From contig JARKIF010000124.1 in NCBI GenBank assembly GCA_029378245.1, positions 35,583-99,582 on the forward strand: 64,000 bases of DNA, given 5' to 3'. Positions 42,421-53,205 of this stretch are shown in pieces. Origin of the DNA: Roridomyces roridus (lineage: Eukaryota; Basidiomycota; Agaricomycetes; Agaricales; Mycenaceae). Position 1 is the first letter of the stretch; each line of letters begins with the position of its first letter. Made by a program: the position numbers and the translations under genes. Below the pieces are notes generated by a model, which made no database searches, had not been told where the DNA came from, and worked only from the letters and a program-made list of their open reading frames with translations.

Positions 42421-44013
42421 ATGGGTTTTGTCGCATGTCTGCCGTCGTTTTCGACACGCAGTTACAGGCGCATCTACTCTCTGGACCAGATTGGTTGTCG
42501 ACCTCTGCTCCCACACATCCGCAGAGCTCTTTCGGCTCTACCTCAAGCGGTCGGCTATGTGTCAGATAGAGGTGACTCTGCGCACCATGGGCGACCTCCA
42601 GACGCCGACGGGTCTCCAATATCTTGGCCTCCATGTCGGTCGCATCGCGCGATTGACCATCGTTGTAGAGACCCACCAAGCTCTGAATACTATTCTTGCA
42701 TCGTTCCGAAATTTCGTGGTGCCATCGTTGGCGCATCTCGAGATCGATAATAGGAGCCCTCGCGACATCGACCTGTTGGGTTTGTCCCCACTGCAGTTAC
42801 CAAATATCGCTTTCCTCAAAATGACGCGCTGCACTCCTTCATTCCCGCCACCTCATTGGATGGTCACCCTTACGCACCTCCATTTGAGTGATAACCCCCT
42901 ACCCAATTCCCGAGAACTCGGATATTTTCCGATTCGTAACCACCCAACTCCCCTCACTGGTTTACCTTCATCTGGATCTTAGCAGGGTATCCTTTGGGTC
43001 GGGACGCGGGATCGTCTCTCAGTCTCTCACGCATCTTGACCTCGAGTTCGACGAGTCTTTCACGGGTATTTCAACATTCCACTCATGGTACGGCACATGG
43101 GAATACTGCAGGGGAGACCTATTGTTCAGACATGAGCATTGATAATGGGGTGCCCTTGAGCAACAGACCTTGATTGTACCGGATGTACATCCTCCACAAA
43201 TCGTGTTTTCGCGAGGTGACTTCGTGTTTTACCCGTGCACGGGTGAGATTTGAAACAAAATTAAACCCGTGATCATTGGTCAACAGCAACTGGGCCGATT
43301 GTTGCTTGAACTGGCTCAAGTTGTATCTAATACCTCCTGCCTTGCTTCTAGAGTACTCCGCCGGCACAATGTGTGTTTGTCGCTGTCAGAAACAGTGATC
43401 AAGACTTTTTGATCCCATCGATCAAATACCCGTGGCTTTCACTATCGACGACAACGAGTCGGAATCAAATGTTCTGTCAAATGAAATCGCGTTCTTCGAC
43501 GCACCCCATCTCACTCATCTCGGTCTCCATGGCACTCACGGAGACCAGCTCTCTTTACTTTTCGACTCCGCCAACCCAGCTCCGTCGGCGTTTCCTGCCT
43601 TGACTTCACTAACGTGCACCAATTTGGAACAACCGGACTGCGGTTGCGAGGCGGACCCCGGTTTTCGCAACAAATACAAGCCAATAGCAGCCCCTCCTCT
43701 GAGAGTCTTCCCCCTCATGTCCTCCTTGACATTCGTCCATCAGTATTTTGGTCCGAGAATTGTGTCCGACCTGTTGGGTCCTGGTTCGCAACCGTGGCCG
43801 CAATTGGAGGTTCTTGCCCTTCAGCCCGCGCACGCAGATGTTGAAAAGCTGTACGTGGCTCTTCAGGAGGTCGTGCGCTGGAAACAAAGCCAGCAGGAGT
43901 CGCTCCCGATGTTCAAACTTTCCCTCAATCTATTTGAACGGGAATTTGGGGCAGAAAATGGAGTCGCCATAGAGCTTTTAGAAGAGGATAGTATGGTTGG
44001 CAGTGTTTTCTGA
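42421..44013 (+). pseudogene. F-box/LRR pseudogene (family A), 5' truncated
   Basis: It begins in mid F-box immediately after the CACTA-like element (VLSHVCRRFRHAVTG). One extra base near 42895 (a CCCCC run) shifts the frame at DNPYPIPENSDIF. A 372-bp MITE sits at 43064-43435. After it the sequence is intact to the end (IDDNESESNVLSNEI, PHLTHLGLHGTHGDQL, WPQLEVLALQPAHADVEKLY, LFEREFGAENGVAIELLEED) and stops at 44013. Confidence 0.75.
43064..43435. mobile_element. MITE (372 bp) with GGGTATTT ends
   Basis: The left end is GGGTATTTCAACATT and the right end AAATACCCGTGG, an inverted pair. CTTTCAC is duplicated on both sides (43057-43063 and 43436-43442). Removing it with one copy rejoins the F-box/LRR frame (FDESFT / IDDNES). 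No coding capacity. Confidence 0.7.
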
Positions 44014-45056
44014 CGGTGCGTGGACTTTTTAATTAATAGTTCTCTGCATTGTCAATCTCAGTGTTGCTTCACAGCTTTGTCAGGATCCGACTGTGACAGT
44101 GCGATCACGATATGCAGTTGTGTCTGGAAAGTCCTGCATATCTGACCCCCTCCCATTTCTCCTTCTCCGTCTTCCTTCCGTCGCACATCGCTCCCTGCTC
44201 TTTCATCTCAACTTGTGGCCGCATCCGAGTGCGAAGCTCACGTCTTGTCTCTTGAATTATATGTTGAAATTTTGTAGCGCAACGAGAAATATTATACAAC
44301 CCGCCCGCGGGCATTGTTTTCACCGTTTGGTTTCGCGGATTTTCGAAAGATTGCCCGCATCAGTCTTTTGACAAAGATCTTGCGACCTTTTTGGGCTTGG
44401 CAGCTTGTGGCACAAGCTCGCAAGGTCAAAGCGAGGGTTAAAATCCCGGAAATGGTTGAAAGTGGGGTGAAAAAAGGTATTAGCGAAGGAGGAGATACAC
44501 TGAGAGGCAATGGAAGCATGTACCAGTCAGATCCAGGGTCGAAGGAAATAAATCTGTGTGGTCCGATGGGAGTTGAACGAGGGACCTTGCGAGTTTCAGG
44601 ACCTGGCTTGTGAGCTTGCGGGCTTGCGCAGATTTGGCGGGCGCTTGCGGGCTTGAATGACCTTGTACAAGGTCACAAGCTAGATGTCAAAAATCTGATG
44701 CGTGAGGAATGACTGAGCATTGCAAAGGTGTTGTCCTGACAGTTCAGGCATCGAGAACCGCCATTTATGGGTCCCTCAGGATGGCCGCCTTTGACTAAGT
44801 AATTCAGCCTCTTGCACTGGCAGACGAACACGGAAGGAGGCTGTTAAAAATACTTCATAAAGCCACGTCGCAAATTCAACGCAAATTTGAACCTAAAAAC
44901 TCAGTACACAACACTGACTTGGTTGTGTGCTGGCGCTTGTACATGAAGGCTATGAGCTGTTGAAACTTGAAGAGCTGGTACTTACTGGTCGGCGATCTCG
45001 ATCAATATCTTGCCTGTCACTTGCCTTTTCCTACTACCACGCGCGTGCGTGGGTCC
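44014..45056. other. Intergenic region with a possible MITE
   Basis: No gene is recognised. A MITE-like inverted pair spans roughly 44354-44706 and is listed separately. The region ends at the start of the next F-box/LRR gene. Confidence 0.4.
44354..44706. mobile_element. Possible MITE with GCATCAG ends
   Basis: The left arm gcatcagtcttttgacaaa...cttgcgacctt is matched by the inverted right arm aaggtcacaag...tgtcaaaaatctgatgc. The centre has many ggcttgcg/cttgcggg motifs. It resembles the candidate at 7920-8288 in its terminal CATCAG and TTGACA blocks. No target duplication was found. Confidence 0.45.
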
Positions 45057-46040
45057 ATGACAATGTCACCCACCTCTCCACCGCCTATCCTCCTTCTCCC
45101 AGACGAACTTCTCATCGAGATCGCGGCTGTCCAACCCCAGAAATCGCTCACTCCAGAGCCTCCATCGGAATGGGTCTTGTCGCATGTGTGCAGTCGTTTT
45201 CGACGCGCAGTTACAGGCGCGGCTGCTCTCTGGACCCGAATCGTTGTGGACCTCTGCTGCGACACATCCGCAGAGATCTTTCGGCTCTACCTCGAACGGT
45301 CGGGTGTCTGTGAGATGGACGCGACTCTGCGCGCTATGGACAGCGACCTTCCGGCCGCGCCAAAGGGCCTCCAATATCTCAGCCCGCATGTCGGTCGCAT
45401 TGCGCGATTGACCATTATTGTCGAGGCCCGCCAAGCTCTGGAGACTATTCTGTCTTCGCTCCCAAATGTCGCCATGCCCGCCTTGCAGCACCTCGAGATC
45501 GAAAACAGCAGCGACCGCGATATCGACCTGTTGGATTTGTCCCCGCTCAAGTTGCCAAATATTACCTCCCTCAAAATGACCCGCTGCACTCCCTCCTTCC
45601 CACCGCCTCAATGGATGCGAGCTCTGACCCACCTCCATTTGGAGGACAACCCCTACCCAGTTCGCGAGAACTCGGATATTTTCCAATTCATAACCATGCA
45701 ACACCCCTCCCTGGTTTATCTCTATCTTGACCTCATGAAAGCCATCTTTCCGTTGGGAAGCGGGATTGTCTCTCAGTCTCTCACGCATCTTGACTTGCAG
45801 TTTAATGAGGGCGAAAAGCCGTGGCCGGAATTGGACGTTCTTGCGATCCGACCCAGGCCGGCAGAAATAGAGAATGGATACACAACTCTTCAGGAGGTCG
45901 TGTGCTGGAAACGAAGCCAGCAAGAGTCACTCCCGACATTCAAGCTTTCTGAAAACTTGTTCGAACGGGAATTTTGGGCAGAAAATGGGGTGGTCGTGGA
46001 GTTGTTGGAAGAGTATAGCATGATTGGAAGTGTTTTCTAA
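45057..46040 (+). CDS. F-box/LRR protein (family A), internally shortened
   Basis: 327 residues from ATG 45057 (MTMSPTSPPPILLLPDELL) to the full family C-terminus (NLFEREFWAENGVVVELLEE). The F-box and first LRRs are intact (ARLTIIVEARQALETIL, MPALQHLEI, MRALTHLHLEDN, QSLTHLDLQF). The sequence then jumps in frame from FNEGE to KPWPELDVLAIRPRP, lacking about 125 residues present in relatives. It therefore encodes a shorter solenoid. The frame is open throughout, so it may be expressed. It pairs tail-to-tail with the family B fragment at 46293-46916. Confidence 0.75.
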   Translation: MTMSPTSPPPILLLPDELLIEIAAVQPQKSLTPEPPSEWVLSHVCSRFRRAVTGAAALWTRIVVDLCCDTSAEIFRLYLERSGVCEMDATLRAMDSDLPAAPKGLQYLSPHVGRIARLTIIVEARQALETILSSLPNVAMPALQHLEIENSSDRDIDLLDLSPLKLPNITSLKMTRCTPSFPPPQWMRALTHLHLEDNPYPVRENSDIFQFITMQHPSLVYLYLDLMKAIFPLGSGIVSQSLTHLDLQFNEGEKPWPELDVLAIRPRPAEIENGYTTLQEVVCWKRSQQESLPTFKLSENLFEREFWAENGVVVELLEEYSMIGSVF

Positions 46041-46292
46041 TGGTGCGTCGACTTGTCAATAGTACCTTGCCGAGCTGAGCGTTGTTGCATAGCTCACGAG
46101 ATCTCAGATATAGCACGCCTGAACAGTCGGATGTCCTGTACATTTCTCCTTCGCCGTCGTCACATGTTTCCGGTTGAGCATCTCCGCCTGGACACATCCG
46201 ACTCCCAGTGAGAGTTGGGCTCACGTCGCGTTGACCCAGGCTACTGCGTCGGCTCAGGTTGCCAAGCGTGACCCTGCGTTGGATATATTGAA

Positions 46293-46916
46293 CTAGAAGC
46301 AGTTTCTTTTATTCATTGTTACATTTTTGTAGGTGAACGATGCAATTGAAAAATACATGTACAGTCGAAAGGAAGTTTCCGCACTCGCTCGTTGGACCTG
46401 AGTCTGAATCATCAACAAGGAATGGAGGAACCCGTCAGCATCGACGTAGATCAAAGACCACAGCGAATGGGTGGAAACTGCAATCGCTCGCCAGCGACTG
46501 CTGACCCACGTCAACACCCAAGGACTGTCCTTTGGATTGGGCCTGTATTCCGGGGACTTGACTTGCTCGTCGGTTGGCAACGACCACGAAAAGATTTGGC
46601 CAAGGATTTCGGGCGGCACCCGCCTCAAAGGGGACAGAATCCCAACGTTCTTGGTGCGATATTCCGATAGCACTGTGCGTTCCCTCAGAAGCACCTCCAG
46701 TCGTTCCTCCAGCAGTGCTATCTCATCCTCTACGCAGGCTAGACGCGTGTCGGCTTTGGATACGACTTGGCGAACGTAGACCCGCTCAGAGTCTTGTGGT
46801 GGCTCATTGTTCATGAGGAGTCGATGCCGAGCTTCTAGATGGGCGGGGACGCGCGAGTCGAGTTCAAGTGATTTTGGGGTGGTCAAGGCTCCGCACTCGG
46901 TACAGCGAACAGTCAT
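46293..46916 (-). pseudogene. Truncated family B F-box gene
   Basis: From ATG 46916 (MTVRCTECGALTTPKSLEL) it reads the family N-terminus, a coiled coil (TRLACVEDEIALLEERLEVL) and the F-box (LRRVPPEILGQIFSWSLP to STHSLWSLIYVD). It stops matching the full-length relative after MIQTQVQRA and runs into 20 or so unrelated residues. Two thirds of the protein are lost. The start faces that of the F-box/LRR gene at 47031, leaving only 114 bp between them. Confidence 0.75.
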
Positions 46917-47030
46917 TGTGGTGGTAAACGGCAAGGAAATTACAAGCATCATTGATCGAATCATCGTCCATCAATTCCGACTTGACTCCGACCTCTTCTG
47001 GCACCAGTTTTCCAAGTTGCTCGAGTGGCT
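46917..47030. promoter_or_regulatory. Shared divergent promoter region
   Basis: The 114 bp between two outward-reading F-box genes must hold both start regions. I see no clear TATA box. The inference is from gene arrangement only. Confidence 0.4.
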
Positions 47031-48241
47031 ATGACCATGGCACCCACCTCTCCACCGCCTATACTCCTTCTCCCAGAAGAACTCCTCATCGAGATCGCGG
47101 CTGCGAAACCCCAGAAATCACACGCCGCACAACCTCCGGAATGGGTCTTGTCGCATGTCTGCCGTCGTTTTCGACGCGTAGTGACAGCCGCGCGTACTCT
47201 CTGGACCCAAGTGGTTGTCGACCTCTGCTCCGACTCATCCACAGAGCTCTTTCGGCTCTACCTCGAGCGGTCGGCTGCGTGTCAGATGGAGGTGACCCTG
47301 CGCGCCATGAACAACGACCTTGAGGCGCCGAAGGGCCTCCAATATCTCAGCCCTCATGTCGGTCGCATCGCGCGATTGACCATCGCTGTCAATTCCCATG
47401 AAGTTCTGGACACTGTTCTTGCTTCGTTCCGGAATGTCGCGATGCCCTCCTTGCAACACCTCGAGATCAGCAGCAAGTACGATATCGACCTGGTGGATAA
47501 TGATTTGTCCCCACTGCAGTTGCGAATTATCTTCTCCTTCAAAATAGCCTGCTGCACTCTTTCGTTTCCGCCCCCTCAATGGATGGTCGGTCTGACCCAC
47601 CTCGATTTGAGAGGCTACCCCTACCCAGCTCCGGAGAACTCGGGTATTTTCCGACGCATCACCAAGGAACTCCCCTCACTGGTTTACTTATATGTTGACC
47701 TAAGCACAGTCACATTTATATCGGGCGGCGGCATCGTCTCACAGTCTCTCACGCATCTAGACTTGGAGCTCCACGAGAGCGATGAGGAATCAGAAGCCTT
47801 GTCAAATGAACTCTCGTCCTTCAACACACCTCATCTCACTCATCTCGGTCTTCATGGCACTCACGGAGACCAGCTCTCTCTTCTTTTCAACTCGACCCAG
47901 CCCGCCCAGGCAAGGTTTCCTGCTGTGAGCTCGCTCACGTTCACCCATCTCGACAGGCCTGTGGTCTGTACTTGCGAGGTCGAAGGCAGTTATCGGGACC
48001 ATTACAAGCCGATAGCTGCCCCTCTAAAGCTCTTTCCCGTCGTGTCTTCGTTGACGCTCGTCGACGAGTGCTTTACTCCGAGAATTGTCTCGGATCTATT
48101 GGGTCACGGCTCGCAGCCGTGGCCACTGTTGGACGTTCTTGCGCTTCGACCCAAACCGTCCGAAGCGGAAAAGCTGTACACGGCTCTTCAGGATGTCGTT
48201 CGCTGGAAACGAAGCCAGCAAGAGTCGCTCTAGGCTCGAAT

Positions 48242-48397
48242 CCAGCCTGTCTATGAACGAGTGTCGATAGACAGGCTGGTCGATTTCGTTTGATGGATCC
48301 CTGTCGCGCGATCAATGATTTCATTTATCCATAAAAGGTTATTCGGCACTTAGACTCGTGACCAGTCTGTCTATGAGTTGTCGATAGACAGACTGGT
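48242..48397. repeat. Left-end hairpin pair of the two-gene element
   Basis: Hairpin L1 pairs 48242-48254 (CCAGCCTGTCTAT) with 48267-48279. Hairpin L2 pairs 48361-48374 (ACCAGTCTGTCTAT) with 48384-48397. Stems are 13 and 14 bp without mismatch, loops 12 and 9 nt. Both are followed by gtcgat-t-tcg, so each hairpin plus its flank is a repeat unit. Confidence 0.85.
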
Positions 48398-48411
48398 CGA
48401 TCTCGGAGAAA

Positions 48412-49977
48412 CACTGTGAAAAACGGAAGGCGCGAATTTCGCACTAGCTCACAGCGAATTTCGCATTTCACCCCATTTTGCGGCGAAATAATTTTTTCAC
48501 GGTGTGGGGCAAAAATGTCAGGTCACCCCATTGTCGGGTGAAATGAGATTTCACTGTACCTCTGGAGCGAAATTCACCCAATATTCAAAGTACGTCAATT
48601 GCGTGTATTAATCAAATCTGCCCTCTACGATCACCACTGTTCTGACCACGGTGTCAGAGAGCAAGCTAGATGAGGAGGTTAGCAAGAAGAGGGACGGGGC
48701 GAGTGTGGAGTTGGTGAGAGTTCGTGGAGTAAGTACTTAAAATGAAGTCATTTGATCGAATGTCACATACGTCACGCTACTCCACTCTTTGCTCTTACTC
48801 CCATCTCCGCGACCATGCCCTCTCTCCATTCTCACCTGCACACGCAGCCAGACCACTCTCTCCCAACCTAGGTGTCTGCTTGAGCCCAGCATGTCCTGCC
48901 CAGGTCTGCCACGCAAGCTCTTTTGCGGCAGAGGCCGGGCCGGCTTAACGGAACTTGGAAGTGCCTCAAGCGATGCCCAAACAGGGACTGGCTGACCGTC
49001 AATCGCCACGGGGACGCAGAGGACATTCGGGAACTACGTGGTGCGTGCTTCTTTTCCCTTCCATGCCTCACATTGACACGAGGTATCTGCAGCTGCTCCC
49101 TTGCACTAGGGCGAGCCCAACACAGCGGAGAGCTCCAAATCCGCTCCCGACTTACATACGCGCAATCCTTTGGGCGACGAATGATCACCAAAAGTCGAAC
49201 GATGTGTGCGTGTACCGTCTGATTCTATTTCGTTGCCGTTGTCCTCATTCTTCGAATGCGCAACACTCTCGTGCCATGCCGTGCGTCCATTCTCGCTATC
49301 AAGTTTCCCGTCCGTTCTCACAGTCAAGCCCAGATCGAGGACACCCGCCACCCGTCGACGAGTGTGAATGGCGATGTCGAAGAAGCTGCTTTCAGACGGC
49401 GCGGCGCACTAACTCCTGGTGTGTTTAGCCATCTATCTCTCCTGCGAATCTCACCGTTGGTCAGCGCACTGGCCTGATTTGTCGCCCTTGCCCCCCGCTC
49501 GTCATTCTCCTCCCGTACGTGCTTCCGAACCTTCATCTACACATTGACTGACTCTTGATTGCCAAGGCCCAAGACCGGTTTCCTCAATTGACCCCAGAGC
49601 CTCCGCATGCTCATTCTGGGCTGGGGATGCTTGAACTATCACTGCGCAACGCGCAGCCACGTACCAGTAGCTTTTTTGTAGTATTCACACGAATTCAAGT
49701 GATTTTCACCATATTCTCTCAATGAAATATGAGTTGTTAGCGTGTGGTATTGTCCCGCAATCCTGGTGATACTCAAGTCGAAAGCGAGAGAAATTCACCA
49801 AGAGTTGGGGTGAACAGGTATAGTGAAAAACTCAGTTTTGTACGTGAACATTCACCATTGATTTTCCCGGTGAAATTCCCTTGTTTTGAGTGACTTTCAC
49901 TGCATTACCGGGCGAATTTCTCGTCCTTTCAAGGTGAAAAATCCCCGCGAATTTCACTCATTCTGTGGTCCTCAGTG
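48412..49977. mobile_element. CACTA-like element copy 2 (1,566 bp)
   Basis: CACTGTGAAAAACGG at the left and TCCTCAGTG at the right, with a 3-bp target duplication AAA (48409-48411 and 49978-49980). This fits the CACTA/EnSpm superfamily. Removing it restores the continuous inverted repeat of the surrounding two-gene element. The interior (for example atgcctcacattgacacg near 49064) shows short open frames shared with copy 1 but no recognised protein. Non-autonomous. Confidence 0.8.
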
Positions 49978-49980
49978 AAA

Positions 49981-50080
49981 ATCAATAGGACGCGCCGATT
50001 TCCTAATTTGGCGAATTCACGTGATCTGCCAGCTCTCTGCTTCCCTCTGCTTCCACTGCGTTGTGCGACCCTCGCCGCTG
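49981..50080. repeat. Inner inverted repeat, left, of the two-gene element
   Basis: tcaataggacgcgccgattt and the following ~80 bp (gcgaattcacgtgatctgcc, ctctgcttccctctgcttcc) recur inverted at 55530-55628. The DUF6589 start codon lies 42 bp further in. Confidence 0.85.
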
Positions 50081-50121
50081 CCTCGGAGCTAGTCAGAAAC
50101 CCTCCAGGGCCGTCCTTCATC

Positions 50122-53100
50122 ATGTCCACCGGCTCTCAGCGGCGTTACAGGCCTCATAACATCAATCCATACTCCGCAAACCCGGTTCCAGGCACGTCCG
50201 CTTTCACGTTCACAGACGATGGCGCCTCCTCCTCTACCGTGTCTCATTGGCAGTTGGCGCCTCCTGTCGATACATTTGTTCATCAGCAGCAACCAAAAAT
50301 AGTATTTCGGGCACCCATTACCTCAGTCGTCGTCCCACGAGCTCGTACATCGTCTGAGCCTTCGATACGCCGTCGGCAGCCCCAACCTGGTCAACACGAT
50401 GCATCCTCCTCACACCGTGAGTCTTCCACCCCGGGTCCTCCACCCCCTGGCCCCTCTGCATTGTCCGATCCAGCCACGCGGGCTGCTGTCGATCATCCAT
50501 CCCACAACTTAGCGCTCCCCTCTGCGTCATCTGGCCTGCCCACAAATGATGTGCCGCCGTTTGTACACAACTCCTCTCCCGCCGATTCAGAGCATAGCCG
50601 AGTCTCCAAGAAGCTCACCCCGATCGACGAAGTGCTTACATTTCTAAGAGACAAGCGCATCTCCCCGATGGACATTCTCTTAAAGATCATTGACCCCGCG
50701 GAGACGTCCTACTCTCAATATCGGACGAACTTCTATCGTAACGATGGTTTCAAACTTTCCCAGTTCCTGGGTTTGGTGATGGACGATGCTTCGGGGAATA
50801 AGCAGCTATTGCAGTTCATGAAGCCTTACGTCGAGAGTATGGCATGTGAAATAGTTGCGGAGCAGATGAACAACAGGAAGGAGGCGTCGCTGTTGACGGG
50901 AATCAAGGTTGTTGATCCAGATTTCATTGAGTCCTGGAGTATGGACGAGGACGAGGACACGACACCGTTTTTAACCACCATGCTACTTGCCGCCTCTCAG
51001 ACACCGCGTGCTAAGAAGGAGAACAAGATCAAAGCTCCAGAGTCGGTATGTGATTCCCATTAACTGGTCTCGTCTCGAACTGAAATGGCCTCACAGATGT
51101 GTCGCGTAGTGACTCGACAACTACTCTACCAGTATTCGAATCGTTGTCTGGGCTTTCAGGCGGTGCTTGGGCTATTCCTGTGGTCTACAGGTAGTGCACG
51201 CCAGACCATAGACGCGTTGTTCCGCTGCGCGCTGTCCGTCTCCTATGACTCGGTGCTAAATTCTATCAAGTCATTGGCATCTCATTGCGTAGAGCAAGCT
51301 GTTCAAGTTGCGAATGAACCTCACGCGTTCTGCTACGACAACGTGAACATCAGCACCTCTATATTCGTCGAGCAGCGTGGCGCCGCCGGCCCTGCAAAAG
51401 TTACCTCAGGCTCTTTTGGTATACTTTACCGGCTTCGAAACGCCCGAGCAGAGGACATGCTCATCGCGCCGATCATGCAGCGTTTCAAAGCGTCGAAAGG
51501 CCTTGAATTCAGGCGCGATATCCTTCCATCTCGGGAGCACCTGGTTTCCTTCAACGACCAGCTGATCGTGACCATCATCAAACGTATGTTTGCGTTGGTG
51601 CCAGCATTCGAGAGCCTGGCGAAGGATGCCGAGCTACAGTACACCGCTCGGCGTGCGATTCCAGTGGGATATCGAACTCAAGGGTTCCCTCCGCGTGCGT
51701 CTACCATAGAGCAGGCAACCACGCGAGGCAATGTCCTGTTTCATGACGACATCTATCTCAACCAGTTGAAACGGACCGCTGAATCACTGAGCCGATATGC
51801 CATCCCGAGCTTCAATGATCAGCTCACAAACGCACGCATCAGGTCTGCGCAGATTGAACGAGCCAAGGATACTAATGCTTGGAACCGCCGAGAAATTTTT
51901 CAACTTGGATTTGGTCTTTTCCATCTCTGCCTGAATCTCGTTTGGGCGATCTTGCACATTCATCGCGGCAAGGTCAATCAGGTCGGCAGCCTGTCGTATT
52001 TTTTTTCCGTCATGGAGAAGGTCCGACTTGGCAACGAGCAACCCGATTACCATTCCCTTCTTGCCGCCCTTGAACAAATCCTCGATGGTTTGATCTTGAA
52101 TGCATGGATGCGCGAATGCAACTCAACTTCGTTGGATGCATTCGCCAAGTCTAAGCCGACACACGAGCAGTTGAGGGACATCGCGTCCCGAATTCTGCTC
52201 GATTATGCTACTCCCGTTCCACCAACCCACACCAAGTTTGAACCAAAGCGAAAAAAACCCGCAGACTCCGAGTCCTCCGACTCTGAGTCGAGCACACCAA
52301 CCGATGTCGAAGAAGAAGCCGATCCGACAGAGATGGAGCAACCAACAGACGATATTGTTCACCAGAACACTCGAATCTTAACCCGAGATTTGTTGATTGT
52401 CTCTGCGCTCGTCCGTGCCATCTCGGACGGTGACATTGGCCGAGTTGAGGTAATGCTCCCTCATCTGGCCATGATGTTCCGCGGATCCGGATGTAACAAG
52501 TATTGTGCTGAGATTCTCCATTTCATCCACAACCTCAAGCATGTGTGGACGCCTGAATTTGCGTACGGTGATTTCCCATTGTTCTTCTGCCAAAGTCTAA
52601 CAGTTTGAAAGGGGGATAATGCTCGACAACATGATTGTTTGCATTTCTGGTCTCGGACCCGGCCACTGCATGGCGATCGACCTCAATATTGAACACTTGA
52701 TCGGGTCCTTGAAGGTACGGCTCTTGTATCTGTATTTCCCCCTGGGTTGCTCACGGTTGAAATCTTTAGAACCTACTCCGAGCGAAGGGAATGGACACGA
52801 CCTGGGACCGTCTGGGCGACATATCTGCCGCGATTGTCCCCCTACAGCGTGTCCGAAAGAAAGTAACGACGACGCTGGGCGGTTCTCATCAAGGGAGTAG
52901 TCACACGGCCCCAGATACGACACAATTAGCCTGGCGAGTCCAGCGTAAAGTGGCCGATGAGGATCTGCAAAGTTTCCAGCCTTTGAGATCCACGGCAGCG
53001 CCACCAATACTCAGGACGGACATCTTGGCTCGCGGGGAGAAACTGCTCAAGTCATCGACTTTGAAAACATTCAACAAGAAGATCGCGGCGATGATAGCTG

Positions 53101-53177
53101 GGAAATTGATTGAAGAGGATGTCGACGAAACACCGGCACCAGACTATAGTGATTCCACAGAACTAGATAAAGAGTAG
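50122..53177 (+). CDS. DUF6589-domain protein
   Basis: Four exons join in frame: 50122-51045, 51097-52562, 52612-52714, 52770-53177, 966 residues. Introns of 51, 49 and 55 bp have GTATGT, GTACGG and GTACGG donors. The N-terminal 170 residues are Ser/Pro-rich and disordered. The rest matches the basidiomycete DUF6589 family as I know it: VTRQLLYQYSNRCLGFQAV, FCYDNVNISTSIFVEQR, NDQLTNARIRSAQIERAKDT, GLFHLCLNLVWAILHIH, CNKYCAEILHFIHNLKHVW, HCMAIDLNIEHLIGSLK and a TFNKKIAAMIAGK end. An acidic Ser-rich linker precedes the last exons. Conserved D, D and E residues could form a metal site, but that is inference. ATG 50122 is the first Met inside the inverted repeat. No lesion is visible, so it looks functional. 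Confidence 0.85.
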
Positions 53178-53205
53178 AGTAGAGTAGAAAGAGTAGGCGT
53201 AATTA
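53178..53205. terminator. Shared 3' spacer between convergent genes
   Basis: Only 28 bp separate the two stop codons. It consists largely of agtag repeats. Both transcripts must end inside or beyond the other gene's 3' end, so they likely overlap. Confidence 0.45.

Noticed and set aside
42418..42421. ATG at 42421 as the true start of the F-box gene
   Set aside because: It is created at the junction with the CACTA-like element and is out of frame with the F-box.
48231..48233. TAG at 48231 as the natural stop of the F-box/LRR gene
   Set aside because: Relatives continue for 36 residues, and exactly those residues lie on the other side of the inserted element.
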